Shown here: positions 4,353 to 5,045 of the stretch, piece by piece | Numbering within the stretch: the stretch's first letter is position 1 | Layout of the letters: each line of letters begins with the position of its first letter | Assembly: GCA_002327925.1 (NCBI GenBank) | Contig: DCVA01000035.1 | Location: forward strand, 40,457 to 45,501 | Origin: Anaerolineales bacterium UBA2200 | GTDB taxonomy: Bacteria > Chloroflexota > Anaerolineae > UBA2200 | Direction: 5' to 3' | DNA length: 5,045 bases | Notes under the pieces: generated by a model | The model's input: the letters and a program-made list of their open reading frames with translations, nothing else | Database searches by the model: none | What the model was told of the DNA's origin: nothing | Position numbers and translations under genes: made by a program

Positions 4353-5045
4353 TACGGAACTGCAAAGAGTGGGATCGAGTGGTTGGCGCACGGGCCTGGC
4401 CAACCTGCTGAACAAGGAGAACCGCACCTGGTGGGCCGCCCGGCGCTGGCTGGTGCAGAGCGTGCTATGGGTGGTCATTCTCGACGGCCTTACCGCGTTG
4501 TGGATGTTTGTCATTCCGGCCGTGGCCGCGGCCAAGGGGCAGCCGGGTCTTGACGGCCTCACCACGGGCGTTCAGCTCCTGTTCGACCTGGGATCCTTTG
4601 TGCTAGCCATGGGCGCCGTCATTCTGGTTCAGGGCGAGATCCTCGGCGAGCGCCAGATGGGTGTGACCGAGTGGGTGCTGTCCAAGCCCGTGTCGCGCAA
4701 GGCCTACGTACTGTCCAAGCTGCTTGCTCACGGTCTCGGCGTGCTGGTCATCGTGGTGGCTTTTCCGGGCGCTGTCGGTTACGGCCTGGCGTCTCTGAAA
4801 ATGGGCGGGCCTTTCCCACTGCTGCCGTATCTGGTGGGCATGGCCGGGCTGGCGGTGCATACCCTTCTCTACCTGACGTTGACGCTGATGATGGGAGTAC
4901 TGACTGCCAACCGGAACATGCTGTTGGGCGTGTCGCTGGGCGCGCTGCTGGGAGGGTCGATGATCGTAGGAACGGGACTGCTGGGCGGGCTGACCTGGTT
5001 CACTCCCTGGGCGCTGGGCAAACTGCTGGCTTTCACCGCTGTGGG
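4342..5045 (+). CDS. ABC-2 type transporter permease (partial, runs off the right edge)
   Basis: The frame opens with ATG at 4342, inside the end of the ATPase gene, behind GGGAGG (4331-4336) at 5-nt spacing. It stays open for 234 codons to the window end. It has a short basic and Trp-rich N-terminus (NKENRTWWAARRW, about 24-36), a first membrane span (about 37-60) and a second (about 80-100). A cytoplasmic loop ERQMGVTEWVLSKPVSRKAY follows (about 102-121); its pattern E.Q.GT..W.LSKPVSR..Y..SK is typical of ABC-2 permeases of the NosY/ABC2_membrane type. At least three more hydrophobic spans follow at about 126-145, 157-185 and 190-218. Family members usually have six spans in about 250-320 residues, so most of the protein is here. 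It pairs with the ATPase to form a homodimeric or heterodimeric exporter of unknown cargo. Confidence 0.9.
   Translation, partial: MVANTELQRVGSSGWRTGLANLLNKENRTWWAARRWLVQSVLWVVILDGLTALWMFVIPAVAAAKGQPGLDGLTTGVQLLFDLGSFVLAMGAVILVQGEILGERQMGVTEWVLSKPVSRKAYVLSKLLAHGLGVLVIVVAFPGAVGYGLASLKMGGPFPLLPYLVGMAGLAVHTLLYLTLTLMMGVLTANRNMLLGVSLGALLGGSMIVGTGLLGGLTWFTPWALGKLLAFTAV

Overview
The window is about 60-65% GC by eye and carries strong Shine-Dalgarno sites. Its families (DUF2283, DUF4258, UPF0175 and DUF3368 stability modules, a 7TM sensor-kinase fragment, a surface repeat protein of the 'SITIG.DG.PVISY.D' type, and low-complexity GGGGAGA-like spacer DNA) are most reminiscent of a chromosome from Chloroflexota (Anaerolineae-like). 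That placement is an inference from family content, not from a marker gene.

Layout: bases 2-37 look like the last codons of an upstream gene. A promoter with three 13-bp-spaced hexamers (174-234) drives a complete patatin-like phospholipase (293-1501, + strand). The middle third (about 1544-3166) lies on the minus strand and consists of small or broken genes. It holds a compact DUF4258/DUF2283 toxin-antitoxin-like pair with its own near-consensus promoter, a UPF0175 protein followed by only the first nine codons of a DUF3368 PIN-domain partner, an orphan terminator, a purine-rich spacer, and a hybrid ORF. The hybrid joins the end of a 7TM histidine-kinase sensor domain to a frameshifted piece of a surface repeat protein. 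From 3267 a second copy of the promoter module drives a two-gene ABC-2 type exporter: an ATPase (3387-4352) and an overlapping membrane permease (4342 to the window end).

The most interesting signal is that the phospholipase and the exporter, which lie 3 kb apart, share the same promoter architecture. Each has GRATAC/GGACAC hexamers repeated three times at exactly 13-bp spacing, ending on a CTGACA -35 box, then a -10 box and a GGCGGC start region. About 50 of 66 aligned positions match by hand, while the flanking DNA differs. This suggests an unrecognised regulator that controls a membrane-lipid or envelope response made of a lipase plus an exporter. The DNA between the two units reads as a graveyard of decayed toxin-antitoxin, sensor and surface-protein genes with one apparently intact small pair.
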